Notes: generated by a model not told the origin, from the sequence alone. 64,000 nucleotides of DNA from Pacificoceanicola sp049803835 (GCF_049803835.1 NZ_JBNAGK010000009.1:124001-188000), one strand, 5' to 3'. Positions 1-8,671 are shown, counted from the stretch's first letter. Numbers and translations: made by a program.

Positions 1-1212
1 AAGGCCGCCGCAGCAGAGCTCGCTTTCGCCCCAGCCGAGGCCAAACAGAAGGCGCTCGAAGCCGCCGCCGAGGCCGTCTGGTCCCGCCGCGCGGAGATCA
101 TCGCGGCCAATGGCAAGGATATGGAATACGGCACGGACAAGGGGCTGTCGAAGGCGATGCTCGACCGGCTGATGCTGGACGAAGCCCGCATTCAGGGCAT
201 CGTCGACGGGCTGCGCGCGGTAGCGGCGCAGGAGGACCCCATCGGCGCGGTCATGGACGCCTGGGACATGCCCTCCGGCTTGCATATCGAGCGCGTGCGC
301 ACGCCGCTCGGCGTGATCGGCGTGATCTACGAGAGTCGCCCGAACGTGACGGCGGATGCCGGGGCGCTCTGCCTCAAGGCGGGCAATGCGGTGATCCTGC
401 GTGGCGGCTCCGAGAGTTTCCACAGCTCCGGCGCGATCCACGCCTGTCTGGTCGAGGGTGTGAAAGCCGCGGGCCTGCCCGAGGACGCCATCCAGCGTGT
501 GCCGACGCGGGACCGTGCGGCGGTCAAGGAAATGCTGACCATGACCGATTTTATCGACGTGATCGTGCCGCGTGGCGGCAAGGGTCTCGTCGGCCTCGTC
601 CAGCGCGAGGCACGGGTGCCGGTCTTTGCCCATCTCGAAGGCATCGTGCACATCTACGTCGACAAGGACGCCGATCCGGTCAAGGCGCTGAAGGTCGTGA
701 TGAACGCCAAGACCCGCCGCACCGGCATCTGTGGCTCGGCGGAATGTCTGCTCATTCACCGCGGCGTGCTGGACACAATCGGGCAGGGGTTGATCAAGGC
801 GCTGCTTGACGCTGGAGTCGAGGTGCGCGGCGACGAGACCCTGCAAGCCATCGCGGGCGTCACGGCGGCGGAGGAGTCGGATTGGGGGCACGAGTACCTC
901 GACATGATCATCGCGGCGAAGGTTGTGGACGACATCGACGCGGCCATCGCGCACATCAACCGCTACAGCTCCAGCCACACGGACTGCATCCTGACCGAGG
1001 ATGACGCCGCGGCGGCGCGGTTCTTCCAGCGGCTCGATTCGGCGATCCTGATGCGCAATGCCTCCACCCAGTTCGCCGACGGCGGCGAATTCGGAATGGG
1101 GGCAGAGATCGGCATCGCCACCGGCAAGATGCACGCGCGCGGCCCGGTCGGGGCGATGCAGTTGACGTCGTTCAAGTACCAGGTGACCGGCGACGGCACC
1201 GTGAGAAGCTGA
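1..1212 (+). CDS. proA: gamma-glutamyl phosphate reductase, 5'-truncated by the window
   Basis: Reduces gamma-glutamyl phosphate to glutamate-5-semialdehyde with NADPH, the second step of proline synthesis in the cytoplasm. The reading frame is open from base 1, giving 403 visible residues. The family is about 420 residues long, so only some 15 N-terminal residues lie outside the window; the first in-frame ATG, at 121, is internal. The aldehyde-dehydrogenase-type catalytic cysteine is in TGICGSAE (codon at 730-732), and the motifs YESRPNVTADA and LRGGSES are intact. proB would be expected just upstream, outside the window. A double hairpin follows the stop. The family call is secure. Confidence 0.97.
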   Translation, partial: KAAAAELAFAPAEAKQKALEAAAEAVWSRRAEIIAANGKDMEYGTDKGLSKAMLDRLMLDEARIQGIVDGLRAVAAQEDPIGAVMDAWDMPSGLHIERVRTPLGVIGVIYESRPNVTADAGALCLKAGNAVILRGGSESFHSSGAIHACLVEGVKAAGLPEDAIQRVPTRDRAAVKEMLTMTDFIDVIVPRGGKGLVGLVQREARVPVFAHLEGIVHIYVDKDADPVKALKVVMNAKTRRTGICGSAECLLIHRGVLDTIGQGLIKALLDAGVEVRGDETLQAIAGVTAAEESDWGHEYLDMIIAAKVVDDIDAAIAHINRYSSSHTDCILTEDDAAAARFFQRLDSAILMRNASTQFADGGEFGMGAEIGIATGKMHARGPVGAMQLTSFKYQVTGDGTVRS

Positions 1213-1226
1213 CCGCAGAGGCTGGC

Positions 1227-1274
1227 TCCGGACTTTTGCAAAAAGTCCGGACCGATTTCTTTCAAGGAAATCGG
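1227..1274. terminator. double hairpin between convergent proA and chpT
   Basis: Two perfect inverted repeats stand back to back. The first has an 11-bp stem (TCCGGACTTTT, 1227-1237, pairing with 1241-1251) and a GCA loop; the second has an 8-bp stem (CCGATTTC, 1252-1259, pairing with 1267-1274). They lie between the proA stop and the chpT stop, so they could end transcription from both sides. The T/A tracts sit inside the first stem, which suits bidirectional use. Confidence 0.7.
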
Positions 1275-1287
1275 CACCGATCCGGCG

Positions 1288-1896
1288 TCAGTCGAGGATT
1301 TCCATCCGCAGGCTGGTGTCGCCATGATGCACGCGGACGCGGCGACGGCGTTCGGTCGACAGGTTTGCCAGCATGGCGAACTGCACCTTGTCGGCACCGA
1401 GCTCCTCCGGGCCGGGTCCGCCGTTGAGAAGCTCCCAATGCGGTTTCGAGAAGTTGATGCGCGGGGCGGTGACGCTGACCGACCAGCCCGTCTCGCCCCG
1501 CTCACAGCGCACCGTGCCACCCTGCGGCAGCGCCGCCTCGCAGCACAGGTAGCCGAGGAAGGCGAGTTGCACGTCGGTGCGGCGCAGGTCCTTCGTCGGT
1601 TTCCAGTCCACCTGCACCCGTCCCGCCGCCGTCAGGTCGCGCAGGATGCCACGGATCTCGCGTTCGCCCATCATCTGGCTGTCGCCGGCCAGGCCGAAGG
1701 CCACGCGGAAGAACTTGATGCGGGCGTTGGCGTTGACGACGCTCTCGCGGATCAGCTCCAGTTCCGGCATGTCCTTGGCGAAGCCGGACAGGTCGAGCAG
1801 CTCCAGTCCGTTCTGGATGGCACCAACCGGGCTGATCAGGTCATGGCAGAGCCGCGACCCTACCAAGGCGGCCAAGGCGGCACTATCTTTGATCAT
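1288..1896 (-). CDS. chpT: histidine phosphotransferase ChpT
   Basis: ChpT relays phosphate from the hybrid kinase CckA to CtrA and CpdR in alphaproteobacterial cell-cycle and motility control. The 202-residue protein begins with the DHp-like helix; the phospho-accepting histidine is His18 in RLCHDLISPVGAIQNG, matching the family's RLCHD-ISP motif. The rest resembles a degenerate kinase ATPase domain without ATP-binding boxes, as in ChpT. I chose the ATG at 1896 because GGAG lies 7 bases upstream; an in-frame ATG at 1926 would add ten residues and overlap the divergent gene's start. Function is inferred from the family. Confidence 0.88.
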   Translation of the reverse strand: MIKDSAALAALVGSRLCHDLISPVGAIQNGLELLDLSGFAKDMPELELIRESVVNANARIKFFRVAFGLAGDSQMMGEREIRGILRDLTAAGRVQVDWKPTKDLRRTDVQLAFLGYLCCEAALPQGGTVRCERGETGWSVSVTAPRINFSKPHWELLNGGPGPEELGADKVQFAMLANLSTERRRRVRVHHGDTSLRMEILD

Positions 1897-1924
1897 CACG
1901 TCGCTCCGATCGAAGGGATTGGTC

Positions 1925-2110
1925 ATGCAAGAACTCAATTCGTTTTTGGAACCGGGTATGCTCGTCACGCACCCTGACAAGCCCGAATGGGGCGTTGGAC
2001 AGGTTCAGTCCAACATCGACGGGCGGATCACGGTGAACTTCCGCGAAGAGGGGAAGATCGTGATAGACGGTAGCCGGATCGGGTTGATTCCAGTTTATAA
2101 CGAAAATTAA
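1925..2110 (+). CDS. DUF3553 small protein
   Basis: A 61-residue protein starting MQELNSFLEPGMLVTHPDKP and rich in beta-strand patterns (WGVGQVQSNIDGRITVNF). This resembles the DUF3553 family, a small SH3/Tudor-like fold also found fused to UvrD-type helicases. AAGGG lies 8 bases upstream of the ATG. It is transcribed away from chpT, with only 28 bp between the chosen starts, so the two genes share a promoter region. Its function is unknown; a nucleic-acid or protein-binding role would be inference only. Confidence 0.8.
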   Translation: MQELNSFLEPGMLVTHPDKPEWGVGQVQSNIDGRITVNFREEGKIVIDGSRIGLIPVYNEN

Positions 2111-2194
2111 CTTTCACAAGTTTATGAAGGGTTAACGAAGGAATATCCTTTTCCGGCACGGGATTGCGGTGTCGCCCCGCGCCCCCTGAAGCGC

Positions 2195-2284
2195 CCCGCC
2201 TTAAACCTGAGCCACAAATACCCTGTCGCACCTGCGGTGCTATCGGGACATTTGTGTCGCAGGATGATTCAGGTAAAAGGCGGG
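2195..2284 (+). promoter_or_regulatory. long imperfect stem-loop in the olsB leader
   Basis: Three nested pairing blocks can be read in the gap before olsB. The outer block pairs CCCGCCTTAAACCTGA (2195-2210) with 2269-2284, 14 of 16 positions matching. The middle block pairs CACAAAT (2213-2219) with ATTTGTG (2249-2255). The inner block pairs CCCtgtcGCACC with GGTGCtatcGGG around a short loop. Together they form one hairpin of about 90 nt ending 40 bases before the olsB start. It could be a structured 5' leader, a cruciform, or a decayed repeat element. No riboswitch class is recognised. Confidence 0.5.
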
Positions 2285-2324
2285 ACGCTGTAGAACGCAA
2301 GTAAGGGAGCCACGGACAGGTATC

Positions 2325-3086
2325 ATGACCTCAGCGACGCAGGACAGCTTCGTGGTCGAGCGGGCCACGACCGACGCGATGATCCGCGAGGCGCAGCGGC
2401 TGCGCTATGCGGTTTTCGTTGAGGAACTGGGCGGCGACGGGGCACTTGTGGATCATGACGCACGGCTGGAACGGGACCGCTTCGATCCGTTTTTCGACCA
2501 CCTTCTGGTGCGCGATCCGGCCCGGGACGGCGCCGTCGTCGGGGTCTACCGGGTGCTGCGGGACGATCAGGCGGCGGCGGCGGGGCAGTTCTATTCCGAG
2601 GACGAATACGACCTGACGGCGCTGCGCGCCTCCGGACGGCGGCTGCTGGAGCTGGGCCGCTCCTGCCTGCATCGCGACTACCGGGGCGGCCCGGCGATGT
2701 TCCACCTCTGGCAGGGCCTCGCGGACTACGTTCTGGAACACGAGATCGAGATCCTGTTCGGCGTTGCCAGCTTCCACGGCACGGACATCGCCGCGCTGGC
2801 GGAGCCGTTGTCGCTGCTGCACCATCGCCACCTTGCGCCCGAAGCGTTGCGGGTGCGCTCGCGGCAGTTCCAGCGCATGGACCTGATCGACGAGGCGGCG
2901 CTCGACCGGCGGGCGGCGATGCTGGCGGTGCCCGCGCTCATCAAGGCCTACCTGCGGCTCGGGGGCACGGTGGGCGAGGGGGCCTTCATCGACCACGCCT
3001 TCAACACCACCGACATCTGCCTCGTGATGGACACGGAACGCATGAACGCCCGGCAGCGCGGCCTCTATGTGCGGGAGGGCACATGA
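2325..3086 (+). CDS. olsB: L-ornithine N-acyltransferase OlsB
   Basis: Transfers a 3-hydroxyacyl chain from acyl-ACP to the alpha-amino group of ornithine, making lyso-ornithine lipid, the first step of phosphorus-free ornithine lipids. The 253-residue protein is of the GNAT type: the early RLRYAVFVEELGG, then LELGRSCLHRDYRGGPA, then LFGVASFHGTD are typical of OlsB. AGG lies 5 bases before the ATG. Its stop overlaps the start of olsA by 4 bp (ATGA), which implies translational coupling and supports the OlsB call. In other bacteria this operon often responds to phosphate starvation; no clear Pho box was found here. Confidence 0.88.
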   Translation: MTSATQDSFVVERATTDAMIREAQRLRYAVFVEELGGDGALVDHDARLERDRFDPFFDHLLVRDPARDGAVVGVYRVLRDDQAAAAGQFYSEDEYDLTALRASGRRLLELGRSCLHRDYRGGPAMFHLWQGLADYVLEHEIEILFGVASFHGTDIAALAEPLSLLHHRHLAPEALRVRSRQFQRMDLIDEAALDRRAAMLAVPALIKAYLRLGGTVGEGAFIDHAFNTTDICLVMDTERMNARQRGLYVREGT

Positions 3087-3907
3087 GCACCTGGGACGGC
3101 CCGCCGCCGCCGCCCGCACCCACATTCGGGCCGGGCAACTGGGCATTGGTCCTGTTGCGCGGGATACCGATGGCGGTGGTCGTCTTCGGCGGCCTTCTGC
3201 TGCTGTTGCTGGTCCGGCTGGTGGAACGGCCGATCTGCGGCATGGACCGGCCTGTGACACCGTGGATCACGCTGTGCGTCTGCCGGACGGCGCTGGCGAT
3301 CATGGGGCTGAGGGTCGAAACCCGGGGAACCTTCCTCAGGGAGCCCGGCGCCATCGTGGCCAACCATAGCTCCTGGCTGGACATCTTCGTGCTGAACAGC
3401 CGCAAGTGCATCTATTTCGTCTCCAAGGCGGAGGTGGCGGGATGGCCCGGGATCGGCTGGCTGGCGCGGGCCACCGGGACCGTCTTCATCCGCCGCGACC
3501 GCAGCGAAGCCAAGCGGCAGACCGAGATTTTCGAGGACCGGCTGATGCACGGGCACAAGCTGCTGTTCTTCCCCGAGGGCACCTCCACCGATGGCTTGCG
3601 GGTGCTGCCGTTCAAGACCACACTCTTTGCCGCCTTCTTCTCGCAGCGGCTCGAACATGCGATGCACATGCAGGCTCTGAGCATGCGTTACATTGCCCCG
3701 AAGGGTGCACCGGATGCGTTCTATGGCTGGTGGGGTGACATGGACTTCGGCGGATCGCTGGTGAAGATGCTCGGCACGCCGCGGCACGGAACGGTGCGGC
3801 TGATCTACCATACGCCGGTTCGGGTGGACGACTTCCCGAACCGCAAGACTTTGGCGGCGCATCTGGAACAGCAGGTCAGGGAAGGGTTCGGCAGGCCGCT
3901 GGACTGA
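3083..3907 (+). CDS. olsA: lyso-ornithine lipid O-acyltransferase OlsA
   Basis: Adds the second acyl chain to lyso-ornithine lipid at the inner membrane. The 274-residue protein has one N-terminal hydrophobic helix (about residues 20-46) followed by a PlsC-type acyltransferase domain. The H-x4-D catalytic motif is NHSSWLD (residues 94-100), and the acyl-acceptor motif FPEGTS starts at residue 163. It overlaps olsB by 4 bp. A 1-acylglycerol-3-phosphate acyltransferase would share these motifs, but coupling to olsB favours OlsA. Confidence 0.87.
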   Translation: MSTWDGPPPPPAPTFGPGNWALVLLRGIPMAVVVFGGLLLLLLVRLVERPICGMDRPVTPWITLCVCRTALAIMGLRVETRGTFLREPGAIVANHSSWLDIFVLNSRKCIYFVSKAEVAGWPGIGWLARATGTVFIRRDRSEAKRQTEIFEDRLMHGHKLLFFPEGTSTDGLRVLPFKTTLFAAFFSQRLEHAMHMQALSMRYIAPKGAPDAFYGWWGDMDFGGSLVKMLGTPRHGTVRLIYHTPVRVDDFPNRKTLAAHLEQQVREGFGRPLD

Positions 3908-3912
3908 CCGGG

Positions 3913-4530
3913 TCAGCCCATCGCGGCCTTCAGCGTCTGCAATGCGGCCAGTGGATCTTCGGCGGACCAGATTTCCTCGCCGATGGCGAAGAAGTCGGTG
4001 ATCGGGGTCAGGGCGCGGATGCGCTCTTCGGTCAGGCCGCCTTCGGCCACCACCGGCACCTCGATCATCTCCGACCACCAGCCGAAGAGGTCCTCGGAGG
4101 CGGTTCCGCCATCGCCGAGCGAGCCGGAGACCGGCCCGAAGGAGACATAGTCCGCGCCCGCCTCACCGGCGTTCATGCCGTCATGACGGGACTGGTGGCA
4201 ATAGGCGCCGACGATGGCATCGGGGCCAAGCTCCTTTCGGGCGGCGCGGACCGAACGCGCGCCGTCGGTCAGGTGCACGCCATCGAGACCGAGCCGCTGC
4301 GAGAGCACCACATGGGTGTCGATCACCAGCGCCACGTCGAAGCGATGCGCCACCTCGCGCACCGCGTCGGCGGCCCGCATCAGCGTGTCCTCGTCGCGGG
4401 TGGCGAGGGAGAGCCGCAGGCAGGCAATGTCCGCGCCTTCGAGGACGCGGGAGAGCTGGCCGGGAAAGCTGCCAAGGTCGAAGACCGGGGGCGTGACGAG
4501 ATAGATCTGCGGGGTATCCTCGGCGCTCAT
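3913..4530 (-). CDS. thiamine phosphate synthase-like protein
   Basis: A 205-residue TIM-barrel protein of the ThiE/TenI family. The family couples the HMP pyrophosphate and thiazole phosphate moieties of thiamine. Motifs seen are LGLDGVHLTDG, GADYVSFGPVSGS and VVAEGGLTEERI, the three ThiE phosphate/substrate loops. The start at 4530 is chosen because GGAG lies 7 bases upstream; an upstream ATG at 4563 would add eleven unlikely residues. It ends convergently 5 bp from olsA. No other thiamine gene is nearby, so it may be a stand-alone paralogue rather than the main ThiE. Confidence 0.78.
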   Translation of the reverse strand: MSAEDTPQIYLVTPPVFDLGSFPGQLSRVLEGADIACLRLSLATRDEDTLMRAADAVREVAHRFDVALVIDTHVVLSQRLGLDGVHLTDGARSVRAARKELGPDAIVGAYCHQSRHDGMNAGEAGADYVSFGPVSGSLGDGGTASEDLFGWWSEMIEVPVVAEGGLTEERIRALTPITDFFAIGEEIWSAEDPLAALQTLKAAMG

Positions 4531-4675
4531 CTTGGGTCTCCTGTCCTTGACGTGACCCCCCATTTACCTCGGGATTTCGCCTTTGACCATGGGCCTCAGG
4601 CGGATTTCACCGGGTCCGCCCCGCTTGCGAAACCGCGCCCGTCTGCGTAGGGGAAGGCAGCACAAGGAGAGACCC

Positions 4676-5458
4676 ATGCCCACCGACACGCCCCAGCCGA
4701 GCTTTGTCCTCGTCCGTCCCCAGATGGGTGAAAACATCGGGGCAGCGGCGCGGGCGATGTGGAACTTCTCGCTCGACCGGATGCGGATTGTCGCGCCCCG
4801 GGATGGCTGGCCGAACCCGAATGCCGTTGCCATGGCCTCGGGTGCCGGGCGGCTGCTGGACGAGGCGCAGCTGTTCGAAGACATCGCGGGGGCGACGGGG
4901 GATTGCACGTTTGTCTTTGCCACCACGGCGCGGCCGCGCGACCTGACCAAACCCGTCTACAGCCCCGAGGAGGCCATGCGCGAAGCGGCGCGGCGCATCG
5001 GCGAGGGGCAGCGCGTGGCGGTGATGTTCGGCCCGGAGCGGGCCGGGATGGAGAATGACGACATCGCGCAGGCCAACGCCATCATCTCCGTGCCCGTCAA
5101 CCCGGGGTTCGCCTCGCTGAACCTCGCGCAATGCGTGCTGCTCTGCGCCTACGAATGGCAGCGGGCCAGCACGGAAGTCACGCCGCTGCGCGAGGAAATG
5201 GCGGGCACGGACTGGGCCGAAGTGGCGGAGGTCAACCACCTGGCGCGGCATTACGAGGAGACGCTGGAGACGGCGGGCTTCTTCTTTCCGGAGCACAAGG
5301 CGGACAGCATGAAGCTCAACCTGCGCAATCTCTGGAGCCGGATGCCGCTGACGCGGGTGGACGTGCAGATGCTGCACGGGATCATGCGCCAGATGGTGCG
5401 CTGGAAGACCCATCAGGCCGTTGCGGCGCGGGACGCGGACAAGAAAAAGCCGGACTGA
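4676..5458 (+). CDS. trmJ: tRNA (cytidine/uridine-2'-O-)-methyltransferase TrmJ-like
   Basis: SpoU-family (SPOUT) RNA 2'-O-methyltransferase, 260 residues, expected to modify position 32 of the tRNA anticodon loop. Visible motifs are NIGAAARAMWNFSL near the N terminus, MFGPERAGMEND for motif 2, and GFASLNLAQCVLL for motif 3, which form the knotted S-adenosylmethionine site. The ATG at 4676 follows AAGGAGAG at good spacing; the in-frame start at 4583 lies in a low-quality leader. It is divergent from the ThiE-like gene. TrmJ is preferred over other SpoU members by length and by the C-terminal helical extension. Confidence 0.85.
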   Translation: MPTDTPQPSFVLVRPQMGENIGAAARAMWNFSLDRMRIVAPRDGWPNPNAVAMASGAGRLLDEAQLFEDIAGATGDCTFVFATTARPRDLTKPVYSPEEAMREAARRIGEGQRVAVMFGPERAGMENDDIAQANAIISVPVNPGFASLNLAQCVLLCAYEWQRASTEVTPLREEMAGTDWAEVAEVNHLARHYEETLETAGFFFPEHKADSMKLNLRNLWSRMPLTRVDVQMLHGIMRQMVRWKTHQAVAARDADKKKPD

Positions 5459-5526
5459 GCGGGGGAGGATCGCCCGGTCCGGCAGGCAGAGGATCGCGCG
5501 CGGGAGGGACGCGCAATCCGGCAGGG

Positions 5527-5841
5527 TCAGTAATTGTTGCCGTAGCCGCCACCCTTCTTCTTCGGCGCATAGCCGGTGTTGCAGGCGTGGTCCTGCAGGT
5601 ACTTGGCCGAAACCCAGTAATAGGAGTGGTTGTACTGGATCTTTGCCCAGCCGTGGGAATAGCCGACCACGTTCACCTTCGAGCAGGAGGAGAAGGTGCC
5701 GATCACATGGTAATTCGTGCCGGGGCCGGAGCGGGCGTTCAGGGTGACGCCGTAGTCGACCCAGTAATTGGTGGCGGAGGCGGCCCCGGCGGCAAAGGTC
5801 AGGCCAAGGGCGAAGGCGGCGGATTTGAGAAAGGCGTTCAT
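5527..5841 (-). CDS. secreted SH3-domain protein
   Basis: A 104-residue protein with a clear Sec signal peptide (MNAFLKSAAFALGLTFAAGA, cleavage after ASA near residue 23). A bacterial SH3 domain follows: NARSGPGTNYHVIG is the classic SH3b opening and GYSHGWAKIQY the next strand pair. The tail is a short basic/glycine stretch (KKKGGGYGNNY). SH3b domains usually bind peptidoglycan or protein partners in the periplasm, so this is probably a small periplasmic or outer-surface protein. It has no operon partner. Two cysteines in the mature part (CSK, HACN) could form a disulfide. Confidence 0.85.
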   Translation of the reverse strand: MNAFLKSAAFALGLTFAAGAASATNYWVDYGVTLNARSGPGTNYHVIGTFSSCSKVNVVGYSHGWAKIQYNHSYYWVSAKYLQDHACNTGYAPKKKGGGYGNNY

Positions 5842-5923
5842 CTGGAATACTCTCGTTGAAGCAGGTTGAGGCGGTCTGAGGCAGTTTGTAGTCTCACGGT
5901 ACGCCCGGCGGCGCTTTCCCGTA

Positions 5924-5941
5924 AGTCAGGTAACCCTGACT
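5924..5941. promoter_or_regulatory. 7-bp inverted repeat between the SH3 gene and ctaA
   Basis: AGTCAGG and CCTGACT flank the 4-base spacer TAAC in the 199-bp divergent intergenic region. It is symmetric enough to be a dimeric repressor site, but too short to assign and may be chance. Nothing else stands out in this gap. Confidence 0.3.
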
Positions 5942-6040
5942 GTGGAATTCCGGACTTCCCGGGCCTGCGTCACTCCGTCCGGGCGCTTGAAGCCCCCGCG
6001 CCCACGCCCTACTGTCAGCGCGAAATTCCGGAGGCAGGAC

Positions 6041-7189
6041 ATGGCGGACAAACGCAAGCTGTTCGAAGAGGTGGGCAGCGAGACGCCCGTGGCGCGCACC
6101 GCGCCGAAGGGCGGCATGATCGACGCAGGAAAGCGCGGGGCGCGCGGGGCGATCCGGCTCTGGCTGATGGTGCTCTTTGCACTGGTGGTGGTGATGATCG
6201 CGGTGGGCGGGCTGACCCGGTTGACCGACAGCGGCCTGTCGATCACCGAATGGCGGCCTGTCACCGGAGCCTTGCCGCCGATGGATGCGGCAGGTTGGGA
6301 ATCCGAGTTCGAAAAATACCGGCAGATCCCCGAATACCAGTTGCAGAACAAGGGCATGACCCTTGCGGAGTTCAAGTCCATCTACTGGTGGGAATGGGGC
6401 CACAGGCAGCTGGGCCGGGTAATCGGTCTCGTCTGGGCGCTGGGTTTCTTCGGCTTCCTTGCCGCCCGGCAGATCCCGACCGGCTGGACCGGCCGTCTGC
6501 TCGGCCTCGGCGCTCTTGGCGGGTTGCAGGGCGCGGTGGGTTGGTGGATGGTCTCCTCCGGGCTTGGCGGGGAAATGCTCGACGTGGCGTCTTATCGCCT
6601 CGCCACGCATCTTGGTCTCGCTTTCATCATCCTCGGCTTCATCGCCTGGTACGTCTACGCGCTTGGCCGCGACGAACGCGCCCTGATGCAGGCGCGGCGC
6701 GAGGCGGAGCCGAAGCTCTTCTCCATGGCCACAGGCCTCATGCATTTCGCTTTCCTGCAGATCCTGCTCGGCGCGCTGGTGGCGGGAATCGATGCGGGCC
6801 GCAATTTCCCGAGTTGGCCGCTGATGGAGGGCGGGCTCTGGCCGTCGGACATGTTCGCGGAAACCCCGCTGTGGCGGAATTTCTTCGAAAACCCCGGCCT
6901 CGTGCAATTCCTGCACCGCATGGCCGGCTACCTGCTGTTCGTCTTCGGCATCGTCGTCTGGCTGCGCGGGCGCAAATCGCCCAATGCCGACACCCGCTTT
7001 CGCTTCAATGCCGTGATGGCGATGATGCTGGTTCAGGTTGTCATCGGTATCGTTACGGTTGTATACGCTGCGCCACTGGAGATCGCGCTGCCGCACCAGT
7101 TCGGGGCGGTGCTGCTCTGGGCCCTGATCCTGCGGGCGCGGTTCGCCGCCCGCTATCCAAGAAAACAGTCCATTCGGGAAGGCATTTGA
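6041..7189 (+). CDS. ctaA: heme A synthase CtaA (COX15 type)
   Basis: Oxidises heme O to heme A for aa3-type cytochrome oxidase in the inner membrane. The 382-residue protein has about eight hydrophobic helices and the family signature GGLTRLTDSGLSITEWRPVTG in the first periplasmic segment. Histidines near helix ends, such as WGHRQLGR, ATHLGLAF and LHRMAGYL, fit the heme ligands of the COX15 branch. The ATG at 6041 follows GGAGG by 6 bases; the upstream in-frame start at 5942 has no such site. The next gene starts 3 bp after the stop and is probably cotranscribed. Confidence 0.93.
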   Translation: MADKRKLFEEVGSETPVARTAPKGGMIDAGKRGARGAIRLWLMVLFALVVVMIAVGGLTRLTDSGLSITEWRPVTGALPPMDAAGWESEFEKYRQIPEYQLQNKGMTLAEFKSIYWWEWGHRQLGRVIGLVWALGFFGFLAARQIPTGWTGRLLGLGALGGLQGAVGWWMVSSGLGGEMLDVASYRLATHLGLAFIILGFIAWYVYALGRDERALMQARREAEPKLFSMATGLMHFAFLQILLGALVAGIDAGRNFPSWPLMEGGLWPSDMFAETPLWRNFFENPGLVQFLHRMAGYLLFVFGIVVWLRGRKSPNADTRFRFNAVMAMMLVQVVIGIVTVVYAAPLEIALPHQFGAVLLWALILRARFAARYPRKQSIREGI

Positions 7190-7192
7190 CGT

Positions 7193-8671
7193 ATGCAGGC
7201 ATTTGACGAGTTGATGGCGTACCAGCGCGAGACCGAGGCGCTGAGCCAGGTGGCCGGGCGTCTGGGCTGGGACCAGGAAACCATGATGCCGCGTGGCGCT
7301 GCCGAACAGCGTGCGGACGAGATGGCGGCAATGGAATCGGTGCTGCATGCCCGCCGGGTGGCTCCGCAGATCGGCGACTGGCTGGCGGGGATCGACGCCG
7401 CGGCGCTCGACGCGGAACAGCAGGCGCAGCTGCGCCTGATCCGCAAGGAGCACGAGCGGGCGACGAAGGTGCCCGCGCGGCTCGCCGCCGAGATCGCCAG
7501 ACTGGTCAGCCGGGCGCATGTCGTCTGGGCCGAGGCCCGCGCGGACGACGATTTTGCTGCCTTCGCTCCCGTTCTTTCGGAGATCATCGCGCTGCGCCGC
7601 GAGGAGGCGCAGGCGCTTGCCGCTGGGGGCGATGTCTACGACGCGCTGCTCGACGATTACGAACCGGGCGCGAAGGCCAGCGACCTCGACGCCATGTTCG
7701 GCGCCCTGCGTCCGCGTCTGGTGGCGCTGCGCGAGGCGGTGCTGGACAAGCCGTCCCCGAAAGGCGTGACCGGACCCTTCGACGAGCATGGCCAGATGAA
7801 ACTGACCCGGCTCGTTGCCCGCAGCTTCGGCTACGATTTCAAGCGCGGACGCGTGGACAAGGCCGTGCACCCGTTCAGCTCCGGCAGCGGCGACGATGTG
7901 CGCATCACCACCCGCACCAGTGCGCTCGACCCGTTCGGCTGCATCTATTCGACGATCCACGAGGTCGGCCACGCCAGCTACGAGCAGAACATCAACCGCG
8001 CCTATCGGCTGACGCCACTCGGCAAGGGCGTGTCGATGGGCGTGCACGAGAGCCAGAGCCGGATCTTCGAAAACCAGCTCGGCCGCAGCCGCGCCTACAC
8101 GGGCTGGCTGTTCGCCCGGATGCGGGACACTTTCGGCGATTTCGGGATTGCCGATGCGGATGCGTTCTATGCGGCGGTGAACGAGGTCAAGAACGGGTTC
8201 ATCCGGACCGAGGCGGACGAGGTGCAGTACAACCTGCACGTGCTGTTGCGGTTTGACCTGGAGCGGGCGCTGATCAAGGGCGACCTCGCCGTGGCGGATC
8301 TGGAGGCGGCGTGGAACGATCGCTTCGAGGCGGATTTCGGCTTCGCGGTGGACCGGCCGTCCAATGGCGTGCTGCAGGACGTGCATTGGTCGGCGGGGCT
8401 GTTTGGCTACTTCCCGACCTATTCGCTTGGCAACGTCTATGCCGGCTGCCTGCACGCGGCTCTTCGCGCGGCGGTGCCGGGCCTCGACGACGCGCTCGCG
8501 GAGGGCAATACGACGCCCGCGACGGATTGGTTGCGGGAGAACCTGCAGGTGTTTGGCGGGCTGTACGAGCCGCGCGGGGTGATCACGCAAGCCTGCGGTG
8601 ACAAAGCCCCGAGCGAGGCGCCGCTCCTCGATTATCTCGAAGAGAAGTTCGGGGCGCTGTACGGGCTCTGA
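7193..8671 (+). CDS. carboxypeptidase, M32 (Taq) family
   Basis: A zinc metallocarboxypeptidase of 492 residues, close to the usual M32 length. The metal-binding HEXXH motif is HEVGH at residues 256-260, followed by the family's GVHESQSRIFENQLGRS, which supplies the third zinc ligand, then IRTEADEVQYNLHVLLRF near the C terminus. The enzyme removes C-terminal residues from peptides in the cytoplasm. It begins 3 bp after ctaA, suggesting a shared transcript but no obvious functional tie. A nested inverted repeat follows it. Confidence 0.93.
   Translation: MQAFDELMAYQRETEALSQVAGRLGWDQETMMPRGAAEQRADEMAAMESVLHARRVAPQIGDWLAGIDAAALDAEQQAQLRLIRKEHERATKVPARLAAEIARLVSRAHVVWAEARADDDFAAFAPVLSEIIALRREEAQALAAGGDVYDALLDDYEPGAKASDLDAMFGALRPRLVALREAVLDKPSPKGVTGPFDEHGQMKLTRLVARSFGYDFKRGRVDKAVHPFSSGSGDDVRITTRTSALDPFGCIYSTIHEVGHASYEQNINRAYRLTPLGKGVSMGVHESQSRIFENQLGRSRAYTGWLFARMRDTFGDFGIADADAFYAAVNEVKNGFIRTEADEVQYNLHVLLRFDLERALIKGDLAVADLEAAWNDRFEADFGFAVDRPSNGVLQDVHWSAGLFGYFPTYSLGNVYAGCLHAALRAAVPGLDDALAEGNTTPATDWLRENLQVFGGLYEPRGVITQACGDKAPSEAPLLDYLEEKFGALYGL

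Noticed and set aside
4607..5413. Minus-strand frame opposite trmJ
   Set aside because: Compositional shadow; the SPOUT motifs are on the plus strand.
5894..8590. Long minus-strand frame opposite ctaA and the M32 carboxypeptidase
   Set aside because: Histidine/arginine-rich compositional shadow with no motif; the plus-strand genes are secure.
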